DNA of 30,214 bases from an uncultured Oscillospiraceae bacterium (GCA_934661735.1 CAKUJN010000016.1:1-30214); one strand, 5' to 3'. Shown: positions 1 to 8,604, counted from the stretch's first letter. Made by a program: numbers and translations. The notes: generated by a model not told the origin, from the letters alone.

Positions 1-2
1 AC

Positions 3-278
3 GGCACGAACATGGAAGCACCGGTTACGCGCGAACAGCTGGCGGCGATTCTGTACCGCTACGCCTCGTTCAAGGGCCGCGACGCGGCCACGCTGGAGCG
101 CGAGCTGTCCGTATTCGCGGACGCGGGCAGCGTCAGCGGCTGGGCGCTTGATGCCATGCAGTGGGCGGTCGGCACGGGCCTGATCAGCGGCTCGAACGGT
201 CTGCTCTGCCCGCAGAGCAACGCCTCCCGCGCCGAGGTTGCGGCCATTCTGGCCCGATTTGCGGAATACATCGGCTGA
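3..278 (+). CDS. SLH-domain surface protein, C-terminal fragment
   Basis: The reading frame is open from the left edge to TGA at 276-278, so only about the last 91 residues are seen. They contain the end of one S-layer homology domain (TREQLAAILYRYASFKG) and a complete last one (WAVGTGLISGSNG...NASRAEVAAILARF). SLH triplets bind secondary cell-wall polymer and hold exported proteins on the cell surface. An ATG at 12 lies inside the domain and is not a credible start. The sequence is about 92% identical at DNA level to the end of the SLH gene at 8859-10232, so the two are close paralogues. A Cys (LLCP) replaces the Arg found in that paralogue (LLRP). The N-terminal module lies outside the window. 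Confidence 0.9.
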   Translation, partial: GTNMEAPVTREQLAAILYRYASFKGRDAATLERELSVFADAGSVSGWALDAMQWAVGTGLISGSNGLLCPQSNASRAEVAAILARFAEYIG

Positions 279-294
279 ATGAGAATACAGAAAA

Positions 295-320
295 GGCTCC
301 GGTAGAACCGGAGCCTTTTT
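295..320 (+). terminator. Rho-independent terminator of the left-edge SLH gene
   Basis: A perfect 9-bp stem, GGCTCCGGT (295-303) and ACCGGAGCC (307-315), with loop AGA, is followed by five T at 316-320. It begins 16 nt after the SLH stop codon. Confidence 0.93.
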
Positions 321-408
321 ATGTGCACGGGCCTTTTGTGATATTGCCCCAAGAGGGCGGCGCGTTCTGGTCATTTCTCCGAAAACGCGTGTTCGGACGG
401 ATTTTCCC

Positions 409-437
409 TTGCGTGGAAGCTGGGTATATGATAAGAT
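409..437 (+). promoter_or_regulatory. Promoter of the TetR-type gene (extended -10)
   Basis: TTGCGT (409-414) and TAAGAT (432-437) are 17 nt apart, with TG one base before the -10 box. The same pattern, TTGC(G/T)T then TGATAA(A/G)AT, recurs at 24877 and 27619. The -10 box ends where the TGTGA dyad starts, so a repressor bound there would cover the transcription start. Confidence 0.6.
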
Positions 438-452
438 GTGAGCGTAGTCACA
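437..452. promoter_or_regulatory. Dyad TGTGA-N6-TCACA, likely operator
   Basis: TGTGA (437-441) and TCACA (448-452) form a symmetric site between the -10 box and the ribosome-binding site. The spacing matches the Crp consensus, but its place downstream of the -10 box fits a repressor operator better, most simply autoregulation by the TetR-type protein. The pentamer also recurs in the arms at 335-347 and 456-468. Confidence 0.5.
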
Positions 453-480
453 AGTGCAATATCACAAAGGGGGTGATCGC

Positions 481-1176
481 TTGTCATCACGGGGAAAACA
501 GCCGAACGGCCTGCTGACGCAGCAGAAAATGCTGCACGCGGCTGTCCAGCTGTTTTTGCGAAAGGGCTATGAGGGAACGACCACCGCGGAAATAGCCCGT
601 GCCGCGGACATGACGCCCAGTTCGTTTTTCCGCGCCTTTCCCAGCAAGGAGGGGCTTCTGCTGGAGCTGGTGCAGCGGATGTTCGGCGGACAGTTTGCGC
701 TTGCCGAGCAGCACAGCGGCACGGACGATCCCGTATTCCTCTACGCTGTGGAAACGGCGCTTCAGCTGCACATCGCGGAGCTGAACGAGCCGCTGCGCGA
801 ACTGTATGTCACGGCCTATTCGCTGCCGGCGACGTCGGCGTATCTCTACCGCAAAACGTCCGAGCGGCTTCAAAAAATCTTCGGCGGGTGTATGCCGGAT
901 GCGCAGGCAAAGGACTTCTACGAGATGGAAATTGCCTCGGCAGGTATCATGCGCGGCTTTATGGCCCTGCCCTGCGACGTGTATTTCACCATCGAGGCCA
1001 AGATTGCACGCTTTCTGGACTGCGCGCTGAAGCTCTACGACGTTCCGGCGGAGCGGCGCAGGGCCGTCACGGCGGCGGTGCTGGCGCTGGAGCTGCGGCC
1101 GATGGCGGCGGAAATCATCCGCAAAACTGTGGAACAGGCCGAACGGGGCTTCGACGCCCTTACGGCAGACAAATAA
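481..1176 (+). CDS. TetR/AcrR-family transcriptional regulator
   Basis: A 231-residue protein of normal TetR length. Residues about 12-58 form the N-terminal helix-turn-helix (MLHAAVQLFLRKGYEGTTTA, then IARAADMTPSSFFRAFPSKE), with the typical 'GYEGTTTAEIA...FFRAF.SKEGLL' signature. The rest is an all-helical ligand/dimer domain of unknown ligand. Start choice: TTG at 481 lies 6-10 nt after a strong AAAGGGGGTGAT site (466-477). The longer frame from GTG at 454 would put that site inside the gene, so TTG is preferred. The operator-like repeats at 335-468 suggest autoregulation. Its end is marked by a 23-bp tandem duplication that includes the stop codon. The giant surface gene starts 94 nt downstream on the same strand with no terminator of classic form between, so co-transcription is possible. 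Confidence 0.9.
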   Translation: MSSRGKQPNGLLTQQKMLHAAVQLFLRKGYEGTTTAEIARAADMTPSSFFRAFPSKEGLLLELVQRMFGGQFALAEQHSGTDDPVFLYAVETALQLHIAELNEPLRELYVTAYSLPATSAYLYRKTSERLQKIFGGCMPDAQAKDFYEMEIASAGIMRGFMALPCDVYFTIEAKIARFLDCALKLYDVPAERRRAVTAAVLALELRPMAAEIIRKTVEQAERGFDALTADK

Positions 1177-1199
1177 ACGCCCTTACGGCGGACAAATAA
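1154..1199 (+). repeat. 23-bp tandem duplication across the tetR stop codon
   Basis: Positions 1154-1176 and 1177-1199 are two adjacent 23-bp copies that differ at a single base (A1167 versus G1190). The first copy encodes the last residues and TAA stop of the TetR-type gene; the second lies just after it and repeats that stop. The unit begins ACGCCCTTACGGC. Confidence 0.9.
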
Positions 1200-1203
1200 A
1201 CGC

Positions 1204-1243
1204 AAAGGGGATATCCCCTTTGGTTCCTCCGCAGGAGGAACCA
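1204..1243 (+). promoter_or_regulatory. Tandem double-hairpin leader of the giant SLH gene
   Basis: Hairpin 1 is the perfect palindrome AAAGGGGATATCCCCTTT (1204-1221). Hairpin 2 follows at once: TGGTTCCTCC (1221-1230), loop GCA, GGAGGAACCA (1234-1243), ten perfect pairs. The 3' arm contains a GGAGG that is not the working ribosome site. CCTCCG (1226-1231) in the 5' arm could instead pair with CGGAGG (1258-1263), the true site. The same two-hairpin order is found before both other complete SLH genes. No clear promoter is seen between the TetR stop and this structure. Confidence 0.7.
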
Positions 1244-1270
1244 AACACCTTTCGTCACGGAGGTATCATG

Positions 1271-4200
1271 ATGAAAAAACGGGTTTTCAGCTTTCTGACC
1301 GCGCTGGCGCTTTGCCTGACGCTGGTTCCCGCGGCGGTTTTTGCCGAAACGGCGGAAGCCGAAGCCGCGCCGGTGTGCGTCTGCGAAACGCGCTGCGCGG
1401 AGGAGCATATGAACGAGGAGTGCCCCGTCTGCGGCGCGGAGGACGCGCGGCCGGAGGACTGCGCCGTGCCGGAGGGCGAGGCTGTGCCGCTTTCGGATGC
1501 GGCCGTCGAGTCGGACAGGGACACCGAGAAATCCGAGGGCGGCGCAGATGAGCCGGAGGGAGAAGCAGGCGACGCGGAGAACGAAACAGAAAACAGTGCG
1601 GACGACGCGGATGACGGCATTTCCCTGATGTCCAGCGCGGACAACGGCATCAGCGTGCAGGCATCCGGCGGCGGGATTTGGCTGGGCGGCGTGGATGTGA
1701 TTAATAATCCCAGTGGAGACGGCCCCAATGGCGGCAGCTATTGTTATGATAGCGAGACCTCGACACTGACGCTGACAAACTATGTGGTTGAAGGGAATCG
1801 TTGCACAGAATATAATGCCGGTATCTCTGCAACAACCAGGGCTTATCTTTACACAACCGTGGAGGCTCTGAAAATTGAGCTGGTTGGTAACTGCCGGTTT
1901 GGTGCAGAATCAAATACCGGGGAATATAAGTCAGGCGATACAGCACGGATTGTGGGTATTGCAACCGATAAAAACACGACAAACTACATCTACATCAACA
2001 CCATGGGCGCAACAGGAAATCTGGAGGTCAACTCCAACATCTGGCCGCTGGCGGTGTGCTACGCAACCATCGCAGCCGGAAATATTACACTGAACAGCGG
2101 CATGGAAGGCTGCGCGGTTCGTGGACCAATGAAAATCAAGGGAAGAGCCAATGTCACGATGGCCTCCCTGCTGGATGGGAGAAATGCATATAACGGTGTA
2201 ACCTTTTACAGCACACTGGAAGTGATGCAAAACGGCCAACTGACGGTGAGCTCCAATGGCACCGCATACATTGATAATGACATTGATAATTACCCGAAAG
2301 CACTGGATGCCCGCGGCAGCATCACCGTGTCGGGCAACGGACAGCTGATCGCCACCAGCAGCGGCAGCAATACGAATGACGGCTGTCAGGGCTACGGAAT
2401 ATATGTCAAAAATCTCTATATGAAAGACAACGGCCGTGTCGAGGCATATTCCAAAGGATATAACACGAGTAAGAAAGCATACGACGGCAAGGAAGCAATC
2501 TATGTGACAGGAAAGCTGGAAATGAGTTCCAGCGCGTATCTGTACGCAAAGACAGAGAATCAAACAACGGATAACGGTGATTTATCTGCAAATGGTGCGC
2601 TTCGCTTTTCCAGCAAGGCTACATGGAAGCTTGCTATAAATAATGACGCGGGGAAGCTGAATAACAACCTGGCTGTGGTGACATGGCCCATCGGCGGTTG
2701 GATCGATGAAGGGGATCACTGCGTTCGTGGAGGAGCCTACTCGGCAAAGGAAGTGAAAATTCAGGGTATCCGCAACACAGTACTGACGTTTAATTTGAAC
2801 AATGGATATCAGACATACTACTATCGTGACAAGGATAACACCAGTACGGGGGAATACGATCAATACAGCAGATACACCCCTAATAATGTGGACGGCGAGC
2901 TGGATTTGCAGCAGGGGTACGGCAGCAGTCTCGGCCCAGCGGACCATCAGGCCTTTTACGGTATTGACATTCGGGAGGGCGTGCATACCATTGTTCTGGA
3001 CACGATTGTGCAGGAGCGTGATCATCCCTATATCACCGTGCGAAATGGTGCAACGCTGAATCTGGAGCTGAAAGACAAAAGCTATTTGGAGTATACGAAC
3101 GGCTACATTTTTGATCATGTGATCAAGGTGGAAAGCGGCGGAACGCTGAACATCACCGGCGATGCGGAAAATTATCTGTCGACGGCGCTGACGCTGATCG
3201 GCGGCATTGCGGCGGAGAGCGGCGCGAAAGTAAGTTTCAAAAACTGCATCGTATACACAAGCGGCTATATCGGCGGTGATGGAGCAAATATCTCCGTTGA
3301 AAACTGCTGGATGAACGCTGTCGGTTTTGTTGGAAACCTGACCGTGCAGAACAGCACTGTGAAAGGAAACTATGAAGACGGCGGCACGCTTACGATTGAC
3401 CGCAAAAGCAACGCAATTCTACAAGTCAACCCTGATGCTGAAGTAAAGGATACGGATGGAACGCGGGTTTATCGGACAGAGATCGAATTGGAGAGCTTCA
3501 GCCAAAGCACGAATTGGAGGCCGATTCTTTACAGACAAACAAAAAGCAGTGAAGCTAATCTGGTGAGCTGCGCCGTGGTTACAGGACTGCGCCTGAAGTA
3601 CGGTACAAGCGACGCCATCAAGCTGGAGGGGCTCTCCATGCTGGCGGACGGCGATAAGATTGTCCTCTGGCTTCCGTTTAATACAATAACGGAAAATGTT
3701 TATGGTTTCGACGATGGCTCAGATCAGATTGTGGGCTTTGTCCATGATCAGGGCGAGTATTCCAAAATCGTAACAGGGGCAAACCATAATAACAGCGGCA
3801 AGCTGGCGCTGCGCAACCTGCTGCTGGCTGCTGGCATCCTTGCGCTGAGAGGAACGGAAGAGCTTTGTGCCGGATATGAAGAAAGCAGCAAGGATACATG
3901 GATCGGTTATCATAAGGAGAAAGAGGTCAAGCTGCAATCGACCAAAACGGTCACGGGCTTTGGAATTCGCGCGCTGGAGACTGCGGACGCGGAGGTCAAG
4001 CTGAACGGACTGAAGCTGGTTGGCGATAGAAAGCGCGTTGAGGTAGACAACGGGGCAAAGCTTTCGATGGTGCTGATGAAGGATACCGAGAACAGCATGA
4101 CTTCCAGCGACGAGGACGCGGTCTGGACGCTGAAAGGTTCGGGCAGTCTGACGATTAAGGGTCAGGGAGGCAGCGAAAAGCTGACGCTGGTCGGCCATCA

Positions 4201-7189
4201 CGCCATCGACGGGAGCGAAAACGCCTCGCTAACGATTGAAAACAGCACAATCATCAATAACTGCACCAACCAGCCGGAAACGAAGCTTGGCAGGCTTGTA
4301 ATCAAAAACAGCACGGTGACCGGTCTTGGAACGATCAATTGCAGCGACATTACCATCGACGGCGGCAGTGTTGATCTGGATGTGCCGGCGGGAAAGTCCG
4401 TAAAGGACTCCAAGGGCAACGCGCTGACGAAAACCACGCTGACCTTTAATGAAAAGAACACCGGCGTGAACGATATCACTGTATCCGGCTTGCCGGAGGG
4501 AACCACGTTTGACAAGAGCAACATCATTACTGATCGGGACGGCAAGCTCTACATATGGCTTCCCGAGGGCGCAAAGGTGGAAACCGTGACCATCGGCAAA
4601 AATACATACTATCCCAAGGCGGATGGCTCGACAACCACCGGCGAAGCGCCGGCGTTTACCGGCCCGAGCGAGGAAAGCTCGAAGGTGGTCAGGCATGGAA
4701 CTGAGTTGGGGCTTGCAGTAACAGCCGCCGGCACGCCCGAGCCCGCGCTGCAATGGCAGGTCAGCACGGATGGCGAAACATGGACCGACATTGCGGATGC
4801 CACTGAGGCTGTCTACAACGGGACAATGCAGCTTGCATGGCACGGTGCAAAATTCCGCTGTGTTGCGACAAACAAAGACGGTACGGTGTATTCCAATGTG
4901 TTTACCGTGTACTATTGTCCGAATAATCTGACATGTCAGGTATCGCCAAAGCGGGGGAACGGTGAGTTCAGAAAGGACGACATTGCAACCGTTTCTGCCG
5001 GCTTTATGGATGATGGAAAATGGTATCCGTTCAGCAGACTGGATGGAGTTACAGCAGAGTACCAGTGGCAGGTAGTGCGCTCAGGTGAAACACCGGGTTG
5101 GGACAACGTACCGCTTTCTCAGGAGGGGACGTATTCGCTAACGATTACGGAAGATTTGGACTATGCGAGAGTTTATTGCAAGGCTAAGCTTACCTATCCT
5201 GGTGGACTGCAGTTGGATAGTTTGCCATACAATTTCTGGAGACTTCTTGTGTGTGTAACGCCTGTCATCACGGACCAGCCGCAAAGCGTGTCGGTGGAAG
5301 CCAATCAGCAGGCAGAGTTTTCTGTCACGCTGAGAGAACAGTATTTGAATGTACTTGAATATCAGTGGCAGATCAGCACCGATAACGGCCAAAGCTGGGT
5401 AAACATCGATGGTGCGAACGGACGCCTAAGTTCGGCTAACTGGACTTATACTGTAAGCTATACGATTCCGGCTGCGGCGGCAGAGCATGATGGCTGCTGG
5501 TACCGGTGCGAGGTGAAAAACACGAACGGAAAAGCGGGGGCGGATTTAGTAAGCAGCGATTCCGTGTACTCCGAGCCTGCAAAGCTTACCGTAACGGGTC
5601 TGCCGGTGATTACGGAACAGCCGCAGGATGCAGCCGTGACCTACGGTGCGGACGCATCGTTCCGCGTGGAGGCGAAAGCCGATGGCGGAGGCACGCTGCG
5701 CTATCAGTGGCAGGTGAAAGCCGCGGACGGCGAGTTTACAGATATCGACGGCGCGACGGAAAGCAGCTATACGGTGACGGAACCGGCGGTTTCCATGAGC
5801 GGAAATCAGTACCGGTGCGTCGTGACGAACGAGAGAAACAGCGCTTCCGTAACCTCGGCGGCTGTCACGCTGACGGTCAACAGGAAGTCCATCGCTATCC
5901 CTGCCGAGGATGCAAAGACGTACACCTACAACGGACAGGCGCAGACCTACGGCGTTGCCGCGACGGCGGACTATACCGTCACCGGCGGCACGCAGACCGA
6001 GGCTAACGAGAGCGGCTATCCCGTTACAGTATCGCTGACGGATAAGGACAACACGCAGTGGAGCGACGGCACGACGGCGGACCGGAGCTATACGTTTGTC
6101 ATTTTCCGCGCGAGGGTCACCGTCACGGCGCTGGATAAGCGCATCTATATCGGCGGAAAGGTCCCCGACCTGACAAATCCGGAACAGGGAAAGGACTACA
6201 CCGTTTCCGGCCTGTTCGGCGAGGATGCGCTGAGCGGAACGCTTGTGCTTTCGTATCTGGACGCGGACGGCAATCCGGCCGAACCGGAGACGAAAAAGGC
6301 GTGTGAATACATCATCCGCGCCAGCGGCGCAGAGGCTCCCGCGAATTACGAGGTTGTGTTTGTGGACGGCAGGCTGACGGTCAGAGTGCGGCCGTCAGGC
6401 GGCAATACGCCGGTGTATCCGGTCACGACCCCCGACAAGACGGAAAACGGCTCGGTGTCGACCGACCCGAAGAGCGCCGGAACGGGCGAAACCGTGACGA
6501 TTACGATCAAGCCCGACACCGGCTATGAGCTGGGCGATCTGATCATCACGGACAAAAACGGCAATCGCGTGGAGGCGGTGGACCGCGGCAACGGAAAATT
6601 CACGTTTGTCATGCCGGACGGCGGCGTAACCATCCGAGCGAGCTTCGTCAAGGAGTCGGAAACCAGTCCGTTCCGCGATGTGCCGGTGACGGCGTATTAC
6701 TACAAGGCAGTTTCGTGGGCGGCAAAGAACGGTATCACCGGCGGCATTGGCAACGGCCTGTTCGGGCCGGAGCTGGGCTGCACAAGAGCGCAGTTCGTCA
6801 CGTTCCTGTGGCGCGCGGCCGGTTCGCCCGCGCCGAAGGCGCTGAGCAGCTTCACGGACGTTCCGGCGGATGCGTATTATGCGAAGGCGGTGGCGTGGGC
6901 CGTTGAAAACGGCATTACGGACGGCACCTCGCCGACGACGTTCAGCCCGAACGCAACCTGCACCAGAGCACATGCTGTGACATTCCTGTGGCGCGCATTT
7001 GACAAGCCGAGCGGAAGCAGCACAGGCTTCACGGACGTTCCATCCGGCGCGTACTACGCGGAAGCCGTGGCATGGGCCGCGGAGAGCGACGTGACGACAG
7101 GTGTCGGCGGCGGACGCTTCGCGCCCGACGACACCTGCACCAGAGCGCAGATTGTGACGTTCCTGTGGCGGGCATATCGGGGAGAATAA
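1271..7189 (+). CDS. Giant secreted beta-helix / Ig-like / SLH surface protein
   Basis: A protein of 1972 residues. Residues 1-26 are a signal peptide (MKKRVFSFLTALALCLTLVP). A Cys-rich patch (CVCETRC...ECPVC, about 35-60) and an acidic low-complexity stretch follow. From about 130 to 1125 there are beta-strand-rich repeats of parallel beta-helix type (LTIENSTI, LVIKNSTV, ITIDGGSV). Ig-like modules with the YQWQ core follow at about 1130-1215, 1217-1327, 1330-1441 and 1443-1536. Next come two MBG-like domains (1537-1706), an InlB B-repeat-like module (GSVSTDPKSAGTGETVTIT, 1715-1795) and three SLH domains (1798-1972) with FTDVP and TRAQ(F/I)VTFLWRA motifs. It is probably an adhesin or wall-anchored glycan-binding protein; its ligand is unknown. 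The start at 1271 lies 7 nt after GGAGG (1259-1263); ATG at 1268 is equally in frame. A TTG at 1220 would place hairpin DNA in the gene and is rejected. Confidence 0.92.
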   Translation: MKKRVFSFLTALALCLTLVPAAVFAETAEAEAAPVCVCETRCAEEHMNEECPVCGAEDARPEDCAVPEGEAVPLSDAAVESDRDTEKSEGGADEPEGEAGDAENETENSADDADDGISLMSSADNGISVQASGGGIWLGGVDVINNPSGDGPNGGSYCYDSETSTLTLTNYVVEGNRCTEYNAGISATTRAYLYTTVEALKIELVGNCRFGAESNTGEYKSGDTARIVGIATDKNTTNYIYINTMGATGNLEVNSNIWPLAVCYATIAAGNITLNSGMEGCAVRGPMKIKGRANVTMASLLDGRNAYNGVTFYSTLEVMQNGQLTVSSNGTAYIDNDIDNYPKALDARGSITVSGNGQLIATSSGSNTNDGCQGYGIYVKNLYMKDNGRVEAYSKGYNTSKKAYDGKEAIYVTGKLEMSSSAYLYAKTENQTTDNGDLSANGALRFSSKATWKLAINNDAGKLNNNLAVVTWPIGGWIDEGDHCVRGGAYSAKEVKIQGIRNTVLTFNLNNGYQTYYYRDKDNTSTGEYDQYSRYTPNNVDGELDLQQGYGSSLGPADHQAFYGIDIREGVHTIVLDTIVQERDHPYITVRNGATLNLELKDKSYLEYTNGYIFDHVIKVESGGTLNITGDAENYLSTALTLIGGIAAESGAKVSFKNCIVYTSGYIGGDGANISVENCWMNAVGFVGNLTVQNSTVKGNYEDGGTLTIDRKSNAILQVNPDAEVKDTDGTRVYRTEIELESFSQSTNWRPILYRQTKSSEANLVSCAVVTGLRLKYGTSDAIKLEGLSMLADGDKIVLWLPFNTITENVYGFDDGSDQIVGFVHDQGEYSKIVTGANHNNSGKLALRNLLLAAGILALRGTEELCAGYEESSKDTWIGYHKEKEVKLQSTKTVTGFGIRALETADAEVKLNGLKLVGDRKRVEVDNGAKLSMVLMKDTENSMTSSDEDAVWTLKGSGSLTIKGQGGSEKLTLVGHHAIDGSENASLTIENSTIINNCTNQPETKLGRLVIKNSTVTGLGTINCSDITIDGGSVDLDVPAGKSVKDSKGNALTKTTLTFNEKNTGVNDITVSGLPEGTTFDKSNIITDRDGKLYIWLPEGAKVETVTIGKNTYYPKADGSTTTGEAPAFTGPSEESSKVVRHGTELGLAVTAAGTPEPALQWQVSTDGETWTDIADATEAVYNGTMQLAWHGAKFRCVATNKDGTVYSNVFTVYYCPNNLTCQVSPKRGNGEFRKDDIATVSAGFMDDGKWYPFSRLDGVTAEYQWQVVRSGETPGWDNVPLSQEGTYSLTITEDLDYARVYCKAKLTYPGGLQLDSLPYNFWRLLVCVTPVITDQPQSVSVEANQQAEFSVTLREQYLNVLEYQWQISTDNGQSWVNIDGANGRLSSANWTYTVSYTIPAAAAEHDGCWYRCEVKNTNGKAGADLVSSDSVYSEPAKLTVTGLPVITEQPQDAAVTYGADASFRVEAKADGGGTLRYQWQVKAADGEFTDIDGATESSYTVTEPAVSMSGNQYRCVVTNERNSASVTSAAVTLTVNRKSIAIPAEDAKTYTYNGQAQTYGVAATADYTVTGGTQTEANESGYPVTVSLTDKDNTQWSDGTTADRSYTFVIFRARVTVTALDKRIYIGGKVPDLTNPEQGKDYTVSGLFGEDALSGTLVLSYLDADGNPAEPETKKACEYIIRASGAEAPANYEVVFVDGRLTVRVRPSGGNTPVYPVTTPDKTENGSVSTDPKSAGTGETVTITIKPDTGYELGDLIITDKNGNRVEAVDRGNGKFTFVMPDGGVTIRASFVKESETSPFRDVPVTAYYYKAVSWAAKNGITGGIGNGLFGPELGCTRAQFVTFLWRAAGSPAPKALSSFTDVPADAYYAKAVAWAVENGITDGTSPTTFSPNATCTRAHAVTFLWRAFDKPSGSSTGFTDVPSGAYYAEAVAWAAESDVTTGVGGGRFAPDDTCTRAQIVTFLWRAYRGE

Positions 7190-7204
7190 GGCAAAGCGGG
7201 TAAG

Positions 7205-7262
7205 CAGTGCCGGAGCACTGTGGGATAAGGAGCCGCGTCCGCATGGCGGACGCGGCTCTTTT
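7205..7262 (+). terminator. Terminator of the giant SLH gene
   Basis: The main stem is 12 perfect pairs, AGCCGCGTCCGC (7231-7242) and GCGGACGCGGCT (7246-7257), with loop ATG and a CTTTTC tail. A small hairpin, CAGTGC (7205-7210) and GCACTG (7215-7220), precedes it. Confidence 0.9.
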
Positions 7263-7289
7263 CGCCCCGCGGAGAAGCCGCTTTCGATC

Positions 7290-7318
7290 TTGACCCTGCC
7301 GGCCTTTGCGTGTATAAT
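7290..7318 (+). promoter_or_regulatory. Promoter of the hydrolase-acetyltransferase gene
   Basis: TTGACC (7290-7295) and TATAAT (7313-7318) are 17 nt apart, close to the housekeeping consensus. The heptamer TGATGCA occurs twice just downstream (7322-7328 and 7336-7342), 14 nt apart, and may be a regulator site. The leader to the start codon is about 95 nt and includes the small hairpin CCGGAATTTCCGG (7391-7403). Confidence 0.8.
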
Positions 7319-7420
7319 ATTTGATGCACATCGTATGATGCAAAACGGCTTCAGAGCTTATCGGAACGCCGGACTATGATTTTTCAAAACCGGAATTTCC
7401 GGAAGAGAGGGAATACAGAT

Positions 7421-8596
7421 ATGAAAAGCATTGTGATATATGTCCATGGGAAGGGCGGTTCGGCGGCAGAGGCCGAGCACTACAGGCCCCTTTTCCCTGA
7501 AAGCGAGGTCATCGGCTTCGATTACCGTTCGCAGACCCCGTGGGAGGCGCGCGAGGAATTCCCGCGCTTTTTCGCCGGACAGCGCGGGCGCTGTGACCGC
7601 CTGACCCTGATTGCGAACAGCATCGGCGCGTTCTTCTCGCTCTCCTCGCTGGATGAGGCGCTGGTGGACAGCGCGTATTTCATTTCACCCGTCGTGAACA
7701 TGGAGCGGCTGATTCTGGACATGCTATGCTGGGCAAACGCGGACGAGCGCGAGCTGGCGGAAAGACAGGAAATCCAGACGGATTTCGGCGAAACGCTGTC
7801 GTGGCGCTATCTCTGCGATGTGCGGGAGCATCCGGTTGTGTGGCGCGTCCCCACCCGTATTCTGTACGGCGGGCGGGATCATCTGACGTCCATGGAGACG
7901 ATATCGGCCTTTGCGGAGAGAACCGGCGCAGAGCTGACCGTCATGCCGGACGGCGAACACTGGTTCCATACGGAGCAGCAGCTGCGCTTTCTGGACGACT
8001 GGATTGCAAAGGCACGGCATGCCGAACGGCAAACGCAGGCATCCCATGCCGCCGCGCTTCCGGAGTCGGAACGCCTTTTTCTGCGGGAGCTGACGCAGGC
8101 AGATTTTGACGCGCTGTATGCTGTGCTTGCCGATTCTGATATCATGCAGCACTATCCATACACCTTTGACGAGGCGCGGGTGCAGGGATGGATTGCGAAA
8201 AACATCGAGCGTTATCGCGTGTTCGGATTTGGCCTGTGGGCGGTCTGCCTGAAATCCACAGGTGAGATGGTCGGCGACTGCGGTCTGACCATGCAGCACA
8301 TAAACGGCACGATTCTGCCGGAAATCGGCTATCACATCGCAAAGACGCATCAGCGGCAGGGCTATGCCGCAGAGGCGGCGCGCGCCGTCCGCGACTGGAC
8401 GTTTGCGCATACGCCGTTCGGTATGGTGTACTCCTACATGAAAAAGGAAAATATCCCGTCCGCCGCTGTCGCCCGCGCAAACGGAATGCGCCTGCTGGAC
8501 GAATTCACGGACAGCGAGGGCGGGCAGACGGTTGTATACGGCATCAGCCGCGCGGAATGGGGCAGGCAAGGAGCTGCAAAAGCGGGTGCGGAGTAA
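7421..8596 (+). CDS. Alpha/beta-hydrolase fused to GNAT N-acetyltransferase
   Basis: A 391-residue cytoplasmic protein with two enzymes in one chain. Residues 1-200 are an alpha/beta hydrolase: oxyanion-side HGKGG (9-13), nucleophile motif ANSIG with Ser67, acid Asp153 in YGGRDHLT, and His180 or His183 in DGEHWFH. Residues about 213-375 are a RimJ/RimL-like GNAT acetyltransferase: strand LPEIGYHIAK followed by the acetyl-CoA loop QRQGYAAEA and ENIPSAAVARANGM. The substrates are unknown; a role in hydrolysing and acetylating a small molecule or antibiotic is only a guess. The start at 7421 follows AGAGAGGG by about 10 nt; the in-frame ATG at 7376 lacks a ribosome site. The gene is monocistronic, with its own promoter and a hairpin after it. 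Confidence 0.9.
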   Translation: MKSIVIYVHGKGGSAAEAEHYRPLFPESEVIGFDYRSQTPWEAREEFPRFFAGQRGRCDRLTLIANSIGAFFSLSSLDEALVDSAYFISPVVNMERLILDMLCWANADERELAERQEIQTDFGETLSWRYLCDVREHPVVWRVPTRILYGGRDHLTSMETISAFAERTGAELTVMPDGEHWFHTEQQLRFLDDWIAKARHAERQTQASHAAALPESERLFLRELTQADFDALYAVLADSDIMQHYPYTFDEARVQGWIAKNIERYRVFGFGLWAVCLKSTGEMVGDCGLTMQHINGTILPEIGYHIAKTHQRQGYAAEAARAVRDWTFAHTPFGMVYSYMKKENIPSAAVARANGMRLLDEFTDSEGGQTVVYGISRAEWGRQGAAKAGAE

Positions 8597-8604
8597 TGAC
8601 CACG

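Larger units (their letters stand above)
335..468. repeat. 13-bp inverted repeat flanking the tetR promoter
   Basis: TTTGTGATATTGC at 335-347 and its exact reverse complement GCAATATCACAAA at 456-468 bracket the promoter of the TetR-type gene. The right copy runs into the ribosome-binding site. The likely role is paired operator sites for the adjacent regulator; no binding data exist here. Both copies share the pentamer TGTGA/TCACA with the dyad at 437-452. Confidence 0.6.

Noticed and set aside
437..452. Crp-binding site
   Set aside because: The TGTGA-N6-TCACA spacing fits Crp, but a site downstream of the -10 box would repress, and a Crp/cAMP system is not expected in Clostridia. A local repressor operator is simpler.
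335..468. Small MITE-like element bounded by 13-bp inverted repeats
   Set aside because: No target-site duplication is visible and the interior is the tetR promoter; paired operators explain it better.
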